Shown: positions 55,749-64,000, counted from the stretch's first letter. The stretch: DNA of 64,000 nucleotides from Polaribacter sp. NJDZ03 (GCF_019263805.1 NZ_CP079195.1:2653001-2717000); one strand, 5' to 3'. Program-made: numbers and translations. Notes: generated by a model from the sequence alone, not told the origin.

Positions 55749-56456
55749 TTAATCGCTTTTTAATAATTTATATTCCGGGTAGTTTTCTTGTAGTAATTCT
55801 TCTGATTTTTGAGGAAGTATATAATTAGAAACATAAAATAAAATACATAATAAAGTCAACACAATAGAAATTGCAAAAATCCAATAGATATTTAAATGAC
55901 TAAAATCGAACCTTGTTAAATTGGCAATGTTAAATAAGTTGACAAAAGTAAAACCTGTATAGGTGTTTTTTGTCGTGCCAAGCATTTCTTCTAAAAGAAA
56001 TATCTTTTCTTTTTTTACTTCTTTTTCTTTGTGCTTTTTTCTCACTTTGTAAGAAGTGATGGCTTCTAAAGTAATTAAAATTAAAAGTGTTGCTAAGAAA
56101 ATATATTCCGAAAATTTTATCTGTAAAAGACTAAAAAATAGTAGAAACACAGAAAATGTGATGATTATTTTAGGAACTGTAAACCATTCTTTTGCAAAAC
56201 GTAAAATTATTTTCCAATAGCGTTTATTCATTGCTTTTTGTCTGCTTTCTACAACATCTAAAAAACCAAAAATACCGAATTTTTTAAAAGAAACATTTCG
56301 TGCTTCTTCAAAAGTTAAATTGGAATTTTCTTCCCAAATTTCTTCTATATCATTTGCTAAATGATCTACCAATTCGGTTTGTACATCATAGTAATACACA
56401 TAATGTTTTTGGGTAAATTTATAAAGTTCGTCTATGTGATCTTCTGATAATTTCAT
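55749..56456 (-). CDS. PadR-linked membrane protein, paralog 5 of 5
   Basis: 235 residues from the ATG at 56456 (a TTG one codon before is also in frame). The N-terminal domain (MKLSEDHIDELYKFTQKHYV, YYYDVQTELVDHLANDIEEI, ARNVSFKKFGIFGFLDVVES) is followed by helices near 82-100, 105-122, 153-171 and 190-212. The C-terminal tail SEELLQENYPEYKLL matches the adjacent paralog. It shares the Y.D...E..DH...DIE core with the other four genes. No enzyme motif. Probably a membrane protein controlled by or acting with PadR. Confidence 0.8.
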   Translation of the reverse strand: MKLSEDHIDELYKFTQKHYVYYYDVQTELVDHLANDIEEIWEENSNLTFEEARNVSFKKFGIFGFLDVVESRQKAMNKRYWKIILRFAKEWFTVPKIIITFSVFLLFFSLLQIKFSEYIFLATLLILITLEAITSYKVRKKHKEKEVKKEKIFLLEEMLGTTKNTYTGFTFVNLFNIANLTRFDFSHLNIYWIFAISIVLTLLCILFYVSNYILPQKSEELLQENYPEYKLLKSD

Positions 56457-56468
56457 CAACCTGAAAAT

Positions 56469-57170
56469 TTAAACCAATTTATATTCTGGATATGTTTCTG
56501 CTAACAATTCTTCCGCCTTTTTAGGAATGACAATTAAAGTGATATAGCCGAAAATCACTATAAATGTGATAAAAAATGCCGAAAAAGCTTTTCTAAAATC
56601 TGCCATCACTAAAAATTCTTTTGCATTATTAGGGAAAAAATATTGAAAAGAATAAATCGATATAAAAGCAGTTTGTATCAATCCCTGAACATTAATAATG
56701 TTTTTGAATAACCATTTTTTCTGTGTTAAATTAAATTCTTTTTTTAAGGTTCTAGCATTGATGATTGTTAAAATTACTTGTGCTATAAAAACAAACCCAA
56801 AAACAGTAACATATACTGTGTAGGCGTTTGAAGTATTTTGTAATTGATAAAAACCTGTAAAAAGTAATATTGTAAGTATAATTTTAGGAAGTTGAAACCA
56901 CTCTTTAACAAACTTAAAAATGATTTTAAAGTACTTTTTTGTCATTTGAGATTGCTTTTTTTCTACAACATTCATAAAACCAAAAACACCAAATTTTTTG
57001 AAAGATGTATCTCTAGCTTGCTCAAAAGTTAACCTCGGGTTTTCTGTACAAATACTTTCTATATCATTTGCCAAATGATCTACCAATTCCGTTTGAACAT
57101 CATAATATTCTACGTAATGTTTTTTAGTGAATTTGTAGAGTTTTTCTATGTGAGTGTTGGTTAGTTTCAT
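56469..57170 (-). CDS. PadR-linked membrane protein, paralog 4 of 5
   Basis: 233 residues from the ATG at 57170, which aligns with the other copies; the frame is open further upstream. Same layout as its neighbours: N-terminal domain (MKLTNTHIEKLYKFTKKHYV, EYYDVQTELVDHLANDIESI, FKKFGVFGFMNVVEKKQ), then about four helices, and tail KAEELLAETYPEYKLV. It is closest to paralog 5. Function unknown. Confidence 0.82.
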   Translation of the reverse strand: MKLTNTHIEKLYKFTKKHYVEYYDVQTELVDHLANDIESICTENPRLTFEQARDTSFKKFGVFGFMNVVEKKQSQMTKKYFKIIFKFVKEWFQLPKIILTILLFTGFYQLQNTSNAYTVYVTVFGFVFIAQVILTIINARTLKKEFNLTQKKWLFKNIINVQGLIQTAFISIYSFQYFFPNNAKEFLVMADFRKAFSAFFITFIVIFGYITLIVIPKKAEELLAETYPEYKLV

Positions 57171-57174
57171 TAAA

Positions 57175-57831
57175 CTATAGAATTTTATATTTTTTGATAG
57201 CTTCTTTGTGTTTTTTGTAGAAATGGAAATAGCTATATGTAGAGAAAACAAAAGCTACTAAAAGGGCTAACTGTGAAGCCTGAAAATCCCCATTTTTATT
57301 CATATAATCTAAATCGAATAAAATAATAAAGCCAAAAATAAAATTCCAACTCTGAGTTTTTAAAATAAAACTATAAGTAGTTTTTGTTTTCTCTTTAAAT
57401 TTTAAAATAAACAGCAAACCGAATACAATAAAAGTTAACACTGTTATTGTTTGTAAAAATAAGTTTAATTCATTTTTTATGCTTTCAGTAAAGTGTAGAT
57501 CGATTATTGTTAAAATGAACAAGGGAATTATAAATGACAAAACACTAATGAAATAATATTTTTTAAAAGATCTCTTCGCTTTTTCTAATGCAATTTTAGG
57601 TAGAGAATATGCAACTCCAAAAATCCAGCTAGACTCTTGTTTTAAATGAATATTCCATTTATCAGTTACATTATAAAAAACAGTTTCAAAATCTAGTTTT
57701 TTATCCTCCATTTTTGTTTCAATATCAGAAACAATATGATCAAAAACTTCTGTTCTTATATCTATATACGTAATTTCTTTTTTGTCTAAATAACTTTCTA
57801 CTCTTTGTAGTTGTTCTGTCGTTAATTCCAT
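57175..57831 (-). CDS. PadR-linked membrane protein, paralog 3 of 5
   Basis: 218 residues. N-terminal domain MELTTEQLQRVESYLDKKEI, ITYIDIRTEVFDHIVSDIET, VFYNVTDKWNIHLKQESSW, then about four helices and tail FHFYKKHKEAIKKYKIL. It is closest to paralog 2: the last codons and the stop region are nearly identical at the nucleotide level (57181-57220 against 57838-57875), indicating recent duplication. Spacing to its neighbours is 4 and 2 bases. Confidence 0.83.
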   Translation of the reverse strand: MELTTEQLQRVESYLDKKEITYIDIRTEVFDHIVSDIETKMEDKKLDFETVFYNVTDKWNIHLKQESSWIFGVAYSLPKIALEKAKRSFKKYYFISVLSFIIPLFILTIIDLHFTESIKNELNLFLQTITVLTFIVFGLLFILKFKEKTKTTYSFILKTQSWNFIFGFIILFDLDYMNKNGDFQASQLALLVAFVFSTYSYFHFYKKHKEAIKKYKIL

Positions 57832-57833
57832 AG

Positions 57834-58478
57834 TTATAGAATTTTATATTTTTTGATAGCTTCTTTGTGTTTTTTAAGAAAATGAGAATAAATATAAGTT
57901 ACCGCTATATACGTTAATGTTAGGCTATAAATTGGCGTAACACCTTCAATTATTCCCGAAAAAAAGATGGCAACAAAACCTAAGAAAAAACCTAAACTTT
58001 GTGTCTTTAATATAAAACTATAACTCGTTTTTTCTTTAATTTTTGAGTTTTTAGTCATTAAAAAAACTAAAATAAAGGAAGAAATTATATTTATAATAAC
58101 TAAAGAGTTTGTTAAGAATACTTGTGTGTTCTTTGAAAATGAAAGATTTAATTCCTTTTCAGCCATTGATAATAAAATCATTAATGAATTAGAAATTAAG
58201 AACCATTTTCTAAAATTGTTATTTACTTTTTTCATTACAATTTTCGGAGCAGAATAGGCAATTCCATATAGCCAACTAGATGTTTGTTTTAAATGAATAT
58301 TCCATTTATCAGTTACATTATAAAAAACAGTTTCGAAATCTAATTTTTCAGTTTCAATTTTTGTTTCAATATCAGAAACAATATGGTCAAAAACTTCTGT
58401 CCTTATATCTATATACGTAATGTCTTTTACATTTAAATAATGTTCTACTCTTTGTAATTGTTGTGTTGTTAATTCCAT
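57834..58478 (-). CDS. PadR-linked membrane protein, paralog 2 of 5
   Basis: 214 residues. N-terminal domain MELTTQQLQRVEHYLNVKDI, ITYIDIRTEVFDHIVSDIET, KWNIHLKQTSSWLYGIAYS, then helices and tail SHFLKKHKEAIKKYKIL. It shares most of its N-terminal half with paralog 3. Two bases separate its stop from the paralog 3 start. Confidence 0.83.
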   Translation of the reverse strand: MELTTQQLQRVEHYLNVKDITYIDIRTEVFDHIVSDIETKIETEKLDFETVFYNVTDKWNIHLKQTSSWLYGIAYSAPKIVMKKVNNNFRKWFLISNSLMILLSMAEKELNLSFSKNTQVFLTNSLVIINIISSFILVFLMTKNSKIKEKTSYSFILKTQSLGFFLGFVAIFFSGIIEGVTPIYSLTLTYIAVTYIYSHFLKKHKEAIKKYKIL

Positions 58479-58490
58479 AGCGTTATTTTT

Positions 58491-59147
58491 TTAAGAAGTC
58501 AATGCTTTTTTCATAAATTCAACTTTAACAATAGTTTTCTTATATAAATTATATCCAGAATAAAAGGCAACGAAATGAACTGGTAAAATAATAAACCAAA
58601 CTATTTTTTGAATAAATTCACCTTGATCTTTAAAAAAAATAGGAACTGCATTTAAAAGCAGAAAACTCATTGTCATGTAAGTTACACCATAATCTAAGTT
58701 AATAGATCTCCCATATTTTTTAAACAATTGACTAATAAACTCTTTAATTACTATAATTAAGGGAAGGATAAATAATCCATAACATAATTTATTAAAAACA
58801 TTAAAAGAAATATTTTCAGAAATAAAGTAAAGACCTAAAAAACTAATTATAAAGAGAGAAAGGTTTTTAAAACTTTTAAAAAAATTGACAAATCCTTTAT
58901 TATATTCGCTTCTGTATTTTCTATTTACATTTTGCCAGCCTTCTCTATTTAAATGAGATAAACTTCCTCTCCAGTTAAATTTTTTAAGAGCTCCTTTAAA
59001 AGCTTCTTCAAAATTATCAGATTTGAATTCACTTTCTATATAAGACACAGTATGATCTATCATTTCTAGTCTTAAATCCCAATATTTAATCCCCATTTTT
59101 TTAAAATGGTTATCAATGTGTTGAATTTGTTCTTTTGTTAATTCCAT
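58491..59147 (-). CDS. PadR-linked membrane protein, paralog 1 of 5 (divergent)
   Basis: 218 residues. N-terminal MELTKEQIQHIDNHFKKMGI, KYWDLRLEMIDHTVSYIESE and NFEEAFKGALKKFNWRG keep the Y.D...E..DH...IE core. The middle is more basic (EGWQNVNRKYRSEYNKG) and the tail differs (YNLYKKTIVKVEFMKKALTS). About four helices. It is directly after padR with a 12-base gap. Confidence 0.8.
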   Translation of the reverse strand: MELTKEQIQHIDNHFKKMGIKYWDLRLEMIDHTVSYIESEFKSDNFEEAFKGALKKFNWRGSLSHLNREGWQNVNRKYRSEYNKGFVNFFKSFKNLSLFIISFLGLYFISENISFNVFNKLCYGLFILPLIIVIKEFISQLFKKYGRSINLDYGVTYMTMSFLLLNAVPIFFKDQGEFIQKIVWFIILPVHFVAFYSGYNLYKKTIVKVEFMKKALTS

Positions 59148-59159
59148 AGCTAAAATTTT

Positions 59160-59498
59160 TTACTCCAAACTTAATTTAGGATTCACCAATTGTTGCATCG
59201 TTCTTAAAAACTCTTGCATTTCATCCAATTTGTTGGCGGTTTCTTTAGTGCCACTTTCGGTAAGTTTGTAATATTTTCGAAGTCTGTTACCAACTTTAGC
59301 AACCTCAACATCTAACAAACCATCGGCTTCTAATTTGTGCAATGCAGGATACAAAGCACCTTCGGTAATTTTTAATTCGCCTTTGGTGAGTTCTTTTACT
59401 TTCTGAGTAATTTCATACCCATACATTTTATCATTCGTTTCTAACAACTTTAAAATGATGGTTTGTAAAGAGCCTTTATATAATTTCTGATTTCCCAT
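59160..59498 (-). CDS. PadR family transcriptional regulator
   Basis: 112 residues from the ATG at 59498 (MGNQKLYKGSLQTIILKLLE); the frame is open 15 codons upstream. The winged helix has the PadR signature MYGYEITQKVKELTKGELKI and EGALYPALHKLEADGLLDVE, and the wing RLRKYYKLTESG. It heads the operon with five membrane proteins and probably represses it. PadR proteins in other phyla are often paired with membrane proteins of the HAAS/DUF1700 kind in the same order. Confidence 0.94.
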   Translation of the reverse strand: MGNQKLYKGSLQTIILKLLETNDKMYGYEITQKVKELTKGELKITEGALYPALHKLEADGLLDVEVAKVGNRLRKYYKLTESGTKETANKLDEMQEFLRTMQQLVNPKLSLE

Positions 59499-59536
59499 TT
59501 TTTGATGTGTAATCGTGTAAGTGTTTATTTGTGTAA

Positions 59537-59608
59537 CTGTCATTGCGAGGTACGAAGCTGTCTTATAGTTTAAAGCAACAGATTGCTTCGTAAACTCGCA
59601 ATGACAGT
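59537..59608. repeat. Palindromic repeat (TGTCATTGCGAG...CTCGCAATGACA)
   Basis: Perfect 14-base arms ACTGTCATTGCGAG (59537-59550) and CTCGCAATGACAGT (59595-59608), with inner GAAGC...GCTTC pairing. It is a widespread type of intergenic palindrome; a fragment (GATTGCTTC..CGCAATGACA) recurs at 59709-59731. Here it would form part of the padR 5' leader. Confidence 0.75.
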
Positions 59609-59616
59609 CAAATATA
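59609..59616 (-). promoter_or_regulatory. Candidate -7 box of the padR operon
   Basis: On the minus strand this reads TATATTTG, an exact TAnnTTTG match, about 110 bases upstream of the padR ATG. It would place the palindrome 59537-59608 in the 5' leader. Confidence 0.45.
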
Positions 59617-59626
59617 CATAATTATC

Positions 59627-59651
59627 TTATACATTAGATTCTTATGTATAA
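59627..59651. promoter_or_regulatory. Candidate PadR operator dyad
   Basis: TTATACAT and ATGTATAA are perfect inverted arms separated by nine bases. PadR proteins typically bind ATGT/ACAT dyads. The dyad lies just upstream of the -7 box 59609-59616, over the expected -33 position, as expected for an autorepressor. Arm order is ACAT...ATGT, opposite to the usual ATGT...ACAT, so this is tentative. Confidence 0.45.
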
Positions 59652-59661
59652 AATTTTAAAT

Positions 59662-59699
59662 AAAAAAAATCTCGAAAACTTAATTTCGAGATTTTTTTT
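59662..59699 (-). terminator. Terminator after trxA
   Basis: AAAAAAATCTCGAAA and TTTCGAGATTTTTTT form a long stem between the trxA stop at 59736 and the padR promoter; U residues follow on both strands. Confidence 0.88.
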
Positions 59700-59735
59700 A
59701 TTTAAAAGATTGCTTCATTCTTCGCAATGACAAAT

Positions 59736-60095
59736 TTATTTCGTCACTTTTAAAACATCAGCAATAATACGCTCTAATTCTGCTTTTGGTAAAGCGCCAT
59801 TTGCCATTTGTGGTTCTCCTTCTGCAGGACAAAATAACATAGAAGGAATGCTTCTAATTCCGAATGCTGCAGATAATTCTTGTTCAGCTTCTGTGTCTAT
59901 TTTGTAAATATCAATTTTACCTTCGTATTCTTCAGATAAAACCTCTAAAACAGGTGCTATAGCTTTACATGGTCCACACCAATCTGCATAAAAATCGATT
60001 AATGCTGGTTTGTCTCCTTTAAATTTCCATTCTTGGCTTTCTTCAAAATTAAAAACCTTTTCTAAGAAAGTTTCTTTTGTTAAGTTTTCTGTCAT
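59736..60095 (-). CDS. trxA: Thioredoxin
   Basis: 119 residues, thioredoxin fold. Active site WCGPCK in DFYADWCGPCKAIAPVL, cis-Pro in IRSIPSMLF. The two Cys reduce protein disulfides in the cytoplasm. The N-terminal extension (MTENLTKETFLEKVFNFEES) is longer than in E. coli Trx. No signal peptide. Monocistronic, with a -7 box upstream and a terminator downstream. Confidence 0.95.
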   Translation of the reverse strand: MTENLTKETFLEKVFNFEESQEWKFKGDKPALIDFYADWCGPCKAIAPVLEVLSEEYEGKIDIYKIDTEAEQELSAAFGIRSIPSMLFCPAEGEPQMANGALPKAELERIIADVLKVTK

Positions 60096-60145
60096 AATTT
60101 TTTAATTTGCTTCCGATAAAATCGGAAATACGTAATCTATTTTCA

Positions 60146-60153
60146 CAAAAGTA
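60146..60153 (-). promoter_or_regulatory. Candidate -7 box of trxA
   Basis: Reads TACTTTTG on the minus strand, an exact TAnnTTTG match about 50 bases upstream of the trxA ATG. A small hairpin TTCCGAT-AAA-ATCGGAA (60113-60129) lies in the leader. Confidence 0.5.
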
Positions 60154-60278
60154 GTCGTTTTTATACTTGATAAATTACAAAATGGAGGTAAATTGAAGCT
60201 TCAAAAGTTAAAAATGCTTAAATAACTATAAATATATTAAATATCCTTAATTTTGATATCAACCAAACTTTAGAGCTC

Positions 60279-62438
60279 ATGAAAAATAAATTAATCATTC
60301 CAATTTTATTTGCAAGTGCAATATTTGTTTCTTGTAACGAAGAAATTAAACAAAAAAACATCAATTTGAAATATCCAGAAACGACTAAAAAACCAGTAAT
60401 AGATTCACTTTTTGGTACAGCTGTTGTAGATAACTATAGATGGTTAGAAGACGATAGAAGTAAAGAAACCGAAGCTTGGGTAAAAGCAGAAAATGAGGTT
60501 ACTTTCGATTACTTAAATAAGATTCCGTACAGAGAACAATTAAAAGAACGTTTGTCTGAATTATGGAATTACGAAAAAGTAGGTACACCTTTTATAGAAG
60601 GCGATTACACGTATTTTTCTAAAAATAACGGATTGCAAAATCAGAGTGTTATTTACAGAACCAAAGGAGATTCTGAACCAGAAGTTTTCTTAGACCCAAA
60701 TAATTTTTCTGATGACGGAACTACTTCTTTAGGCTCGTTAAGTTTTACTAAAGATGGGGCAATTGCTGCCTATGCAATTTCTGAAGGAGGTTCTGATTGG
60801 CGTAAAATTATTATTATGGATGCAGTTTCTAAAACCATAAAAGAAGATACGTTGGTAGATGTAAAATTCTCTGGAATTTCATGGTACAAAAACGAAGGTT
60901 TTTACTATTCTAGTTACGATAAACCTGAGGGAAGTGAGTTGTCTGCAAAAACAGATCAACACAAATTATATTATCATCAATTAGGAACCTCTCAAAAAGA
61001 AGATGTTGTGGTTTTTGGTGAAAAAGCATCAGAAAAACACCGTTATGTTGGTGGAAATGTTTCTGAAGACAATCAATACCTTTTTATCTCTGCAAGTGTT
61101 TCAACCTCTGGAAACAAGTTGTTTTTAAAAGACCTTTCTAAGCCAAATAGTCCGTTGGTAACTATTTTAGAGCATACTGATAGTGATACCTATCCGATAG
61201 AAAATATTGGAAGTAAAGTGTATTTGGTAACAAATTTAAATGCACCGAATAAAAAGGTAGTAACTGTTGATGTTGCAAATCCAACTCCAGAAAACTGGAA
61301 AGATTTTATTCCGGAAACAGAAAATGTATTGAGTTTAAATTCTGGTGCAGGTTATTTCTTTGCAACGTATATGGTAGATGCGGTTTCTAAAGTATTGCAA
61401 TACGATTTTGATGGAAAATTAATTAGAGAAGTAAAATTACCAGGAGTTGGAACTGCCGGTGGTTTTGGAGGAAAAACAGCAGCGAAAGAATTGTATTTTT
61501 CTTTTACCAATTACAGTACGCCAGGTTCGTCATACAAATTCAACCCAGAAGACGGAACGTATGAATCTTACTGGAAACCTTCAATCGCTTTTAATGCTGA
61601 TGCATATACAAGTAAACAAGTTTTTTACACATCAAAAGACGGAACAAAAGTCCCGATGATTATTACTCATAAAAAAGGAGTAGAGTTAAACGGGAAAAAC
61701 CCAACTATTTTATATGGTTACGGTGGGTTTAATGTGAGTTTAACGCCTTCATTTAGTATCGCAAACGCAGTTTGGATGGAACAAGGTGGTGTGTACGCAG
61801 TGCCTAATTTACGAGGTGGAGGAGAATATGGTAAAAAATGGCACGATGCAGGAACGCAATTAAAAAAACAAAATGTGTTTGACGATTTTATAGCAGCTGC
61901 AGAATACTTAATTTCAGAAAAATATACATCTTCAGAGTTTTTAGCAATTCGTGGTGGCTCTAATGGTGGACTTTTAGTTGGAGCAACCATGACACAAAGA
62001 CCCGAATTAATGAAAGTTGCTTTGCCTGCAGTTGGCGTTTTAGATATGTTGCGTTATCATACATTTACTGCCGGAGCAGGATGGGCGTATGATTACGGAA
62101 CCGCAGATGATAACAAAGAAATGTTCGAGTATTTAAAAGGATATTCGCCAGTGCATAATGTAAAAGAAGGTGTGCAATATCCGGCAACTTTGGTAACTAC
62201 CGGAGATCATGATGATAGAGTTGTGCCGGCACATAGTTTTAAATTTGCAGCAGAATTACAAGCAAAACAGTCAGGGAATAATCCTACATTAATAAGAATA
62301 GAAACCAATGCTGGTCACGGAGCCGGAACACCTGTTGCAAAAACCATTGAGCAATATGCAGATATTTTTGGTTTTACGTTATTTAATATGGGGTTTGAGC
62401 AGTTACCAAATCCGATATCGGCTAAAATTAAATCTTAG
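60279..62438 (+). CDS. Prolyl oligopeptidase family serine peptidase (lipoprotein)
   Basis: 719 residues. A type II signal ([19 protein letters not shown]) predicts a lipidated Cys 19. The N-terminal [20 protein letters not shown], a seven-bladed propeller, and the alpha/beta hydrolase with [10 protein letters not shown] (Ser 561), [10 protein letters not shown] (Asp near 645) and NAGHGAG (His 680) are the POP signature. It cleaves short proline-containing peptides, here at the periplasm or surface. It is followed by a family B repeat. Confidence 0.94.
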   Translation: MKNKLIIPILFASAIFVSCNEEIKQKNINLKYPETTKKPVIDSLFGTAVVDNYRWLEDDRSKETEAWVKAENEVTFDYLNKIPYREQLKERLSELWNYEKVGTPFIEGDYTYFSKNNGLQNQSVIYRTKGDSEPEVFLDPNNFSDDGTTSLGSLSFTKDGAIAAYAISEGGSDWRKIIIMDAVSKTIKEDTLVDVKFSGISWYKNEGFYYSSYDKPEGSELSAKTDQHKLYYHQLGTSQKEDVVVFGEKASEKHRYVGGNVSEDNQYLFISASVSTSGNKLFLKDLSKPNSPLVTILEHTDSDTYPIENIGSKVYLVTNLNAPNKKVVTVDVANPTPENWKDFIPETENVLSLNSGAGYFFATYMVDAVSKVLQYDFDGKLIREVKLPGVGTAGGFGGKTAAKELYFSFTNYSTPGSSYKFNPEDGTYESYWKPSIAFNADAYTSKQVFYTSKDGTKVPMIITHKKGVELNGKNPTILYGYGGFNVSLTPSFSIANAVWMEQGGVYAVPNLRGGGEYGKKWHDAGTQLKKQNVFDDFIAAAEYLISEKYTSSEFLAIRGGSNGGLLVGATMTQRPELMKVALPAVGVLDMLRYHTFTAGAGWAYDYGTADDNKEMFEYLKGYSPVHNVKEGVQYPATLVTTGDHDDRVVPAHSFKFAAELQAKQSGNNPTLIRIETNAGHGAGTPVAKTIEQYADIFGFTLFNMGFEQLPNPISAKIKS

Positions 62439-62457
62439 TTTATAAAACTAGATTGAT

Positions 62458-62595
62458 AAAAGAGGTCGTCTAAAAAGTAAGTTTTTGTCAACCTGAATTT
62501 ATTTCAGGTTCTTATATAAGTTGAATTTCAATAAGTTGAGATACTGAAACAAGTTTGGTATGACAAGATTTAATCCTTTTTAGACTACTTCTTTT
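62458..62595. repeat. MITE-like repeat, family B, copy 3
   Basis: Terminal arms AAAAGAGGTCGTCTAAAAAG and CCTTTTTAGACTACTTCTTT; the interior TTTTTGTCAACCTGAATTTA and GAGATACTGAAACAAGTTTG matches copy 1 at 26540-26676 closely. The right arm contains the stop codon and last codons of the flavoprotein at 62585. Confidence 0.82.
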
Positions 62596-63631
62596 GTTTT
62601 TTAGCAATATAATTACATAAGTATTTTGCGTCCTTTTTTACACCGCCTAAAGTAGCAGAACCTCTTGTGTAGAGCCATGGCAAACCAATAAAATACAAAC
62701 CTTCCAGGTCGCTAACACCTCTGTAGTTTTTAGGATACTGGTTTTCGTCTAATTCGATGTTTTCAATCCAATTAAAGTTTGGTTTAAAACCGGTTGCCCA
62801 AACAATATTTTTAATATCGGTAACTTTTTGTTTTTCAAAAATGATGGTGTCGTTATTTGCATCTAACGTTCTGCCAACACAGGTGATATTTTCTTTTTTA
62901 AACAAAGTTTTTACGTCAGTGCCAATTACAGGTTGACCGCTATGACTTAATTTTTTTCCGATAAAAGAATATTTATTCGCTGTTAAAAAACCGACTTTAC
63001 TAAACCACCACCACAATGTTTTTCCTAAAAGTTCTTGAGGAAGCGAAACAATATCTGTTTTACCAGAAAAGTAAACTTTTTTCTTAGCTTTAGAAACTTC
63101 ATTTAAAATTTGTACGCCAGAATCTCCAGCACCAACAACTAAAGTTGCGCCTTCTTTTAATTGATCCGGACTTTTATAATGTTCACTATGAATCTGTAAA
63201 ACATCTTTTGATATTTTTTTATGACAACTCGGGGTAAATGGTTTATGAAACGGACCAGTTGCAATAATTACATTCTTTGCTTCAAAAGTTTTGGTTTTGC
63301 TTTTTAAAGTAAAAATGCCATTCTCTTTTTTTAAAGAAGTTACTCGTTGGTTAAATTCAATGGGAATATTAAACTTAAAAACATAGGCTTTTAAATAATC
63401 GGCAACTTCGTATTTGTTAGCATAATGTCCTTTTTTATAAGGAAATTTCATTCCTGGTAAACTATTAAATTCCGAAGGCGTAAATAATTTTAGAGAATCC
63501 CATCGTTTTAACCAAGGTTCACCAGTTTCTTTATTTGCATCAACAATTAAAAAATTAGCATTTTGTTTGGCTAAATGATATGCAATTGCAAGTCCAGATT
63601 GTCCTGCTCCTATAATTATATAATCCTTCAT
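62585..63631 (-). CDS. Flavin-dependent monooxygenase (CzcO/Baeyer-Villiger-like)
   Basis: 348 residues. FAD-binding GAGQSGLAIAYHL at the N-terminus, then the FMO-type segment PWLKRWDSLKLFTPSEFNSL, VIIATGPFHKPFTPS and the NADPH-binding GAGDSGVQILNEV, then IVWATGFKPNFNWI. It oxidises a small organic molecule with O2 and NAD(P)H; the substrate is unknown. The last residues (AKKQKK) and stop codon lie within the right arm of a family B repeat, so the original C-terminus may have been altered by its insertion. Confidence 0.92.
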   Translation of the reverse strand: MKDYIIIGAGQSGLAIAYHLAKQNANFLIVDANKETGEPWLKRWDSLKLFTPSEFNSLPGMKFPYKKGHYANKYEVADYLKAYVFKFNIPIEFNQRVTSLKKENGIFTLKSKTKTFEAKNVIIATGPFHKPFTPSCHKKISKDVLQIHSEHYKSPDQLKEGATLVVGAGDSGVQILNEVSKAKKKVYFSGKTDIVSLPQELLGKTLWWWFSKVGFLTANKYSFIGKKLSHSGQPVIGTDVKTLFKKENITCVGRTLDANNDTIIFEKQKVTDIKNIVWATGFKPNFNWIENIELDENQYPKNYRGVSDLEGLYFIGLPWLYTRGSATLGGVKKDAKYLCNYIAKKQKK

Positions 63632-63796
63632 AAATAGTTTTATCTCTACAAAACTACTATAATTAAAAAGGCTACAAGAAGAATATCGATTTAGTTAAAC
63701 AGATTTTTTGATGTAAGAATAGTGAAATTTATGCGTTTTTAAATTTTATTATTTTTGATAAAATATGAAATCAATAAAAAATAAACTTAAAAATAT

Positions 63797-63820
63797 GTAA
63801 CAAAATGCTATTTTTGTTAC
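63797..63820 (+). promoter_or_regulatory. Palindrome with embedded -7 box before the M13 peptidase
   Basis: GTAACAAAA and TTTTTGTTAC are inverted arms, and TATTTTTG (63809-63816) inside them is an exact TAnnTTTG -7 box, 41 bases before the ATG at 63858. A regulator binding this dyad would block transcription; this is inference. Confidence 0.45.
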
Positions 63821-63857
63821 TAATAAAATAATTAAACTCAACAAAAATCAGATAATA

Positions 63858-64000
63858 ATGAAGATAATTAAAAATGTTTTTTTTGTTTCGGCTATTGCCT
63901 CTTTAGGTTTAGTAGCTTGTAAACAAGACAGCCCAAAAGTAGAAAAAGCACCTGGTATTGCTTTAGAAAACATGGATACAACTGTAAAACCTACAGATGA
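63858..64000 (+). CDS. M13 family (neprilysin-like) metallopeptidase, 5' part only
   Basis: The first 47 codons are visible: type II signal MKIIKNVFFVSAIASLGLVA with a lipidated Cys 21, then a linker and PGIALENMDTTVKPTD. The GIALENMDTTVKP segment is typical of the N-terminus of Bacteroidota M13 peptidases; the catalytic HEXXH lies beyond the window, so the call rests on this segment alone. Confidence 0.8.
   Translation, partial: MKIIKNVFFVSAIASLGLVACKQDSPKVEKAPGIALENMDTTVKPTD

Overview
The window is AT-rich DNA from the Bacteroidota, almost certainly a marine Flavobacteriaceae close to Polaribacter or Tenacibaculum. This rests on the gene content: a Bat (Bacteroides aerotolerance) operon, a TonB receptor with an N-terminal CarboxypepD_reg-like domain, a type IX secretion (T9SS) sorting tail, SprE, DUF5687, the Bacteroidota form of the ATP synthase operon without atpD/atpC, Bacteroidota promoter -7 boxes (TAnnTTTG) and the general lack of Shine-Dalgarno sites. 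No rRNA, tRNA, CRISPR array, transposase or phage gene was seen.

Layout. 1-9967 (minus): the Bat operon, transcribed moxR, DUF58, a BatD-like/DUF4381-like membrane protein, batA, batB, then a processive family 2 glycosyltransferase with its own terminators, then batC and batD (batD runs off the left edge). 10165-21173: a stand-alone TonB receptor, lpxH-type hydrolase, M1 peptidase with a T9SS tail, thiL, an alanine-glyoxylate aminotransferase, a lipoprotein, mscL and a LuxE-type acyl-activating protein. 21369-24361: two small lipoproteins, an ECF sigma factor and a one-TM/beta-barrel partner. 24444-28123: an ALDH7-type aldehyde dehydrogenase and small genes flanked by dispersed repeats. 28406-34720: TolC, MacA-like and MacB-like export genes followed by a LytS/LytTR two-component pair. 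34847-39897: an EF-hand lipoprotein, a gene broken by a nonsense codon, a DUF1800/DUF1501 pair and a gene-poor stretch. 39901-44339 (minus): an AlbA_2 protein, aldo/keto reductase, short-chain dehydrogenase and two lipoproteins. 44505-53213 (minus): sprE, bactofilin, atpZ-like, atpI-like, atpB, E, F, H, A, a four-helix-bundle gene, then atpG. 53328-59498 (minus): a PadR regulator heading five tandem related membrane proteins, then a DUF5687 permease and its ABC ATPase. 59736-64000: trxA, a prolyl oligopeptidase, a flavoprotein monooxygenase and the start of an M13 peptidase.

The most unusual features are the PadR-headed array of five related membrane proteins with a candidate operator, two copies of a structured repeat (family C) that each follow small orphan genes and in one case supply the end of a gene, a MITE-like repeat family (family B) placed at gene 3' ends, a glycosyltransferase lodged inside the Bat operon behind a cluster of dyads, a nonsense-interrupted surface-type gene, and an ECF sigma factor whose coding frame extends upstream of the only ATG. 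Function calls come from recognising protein families by eye; no search was run.
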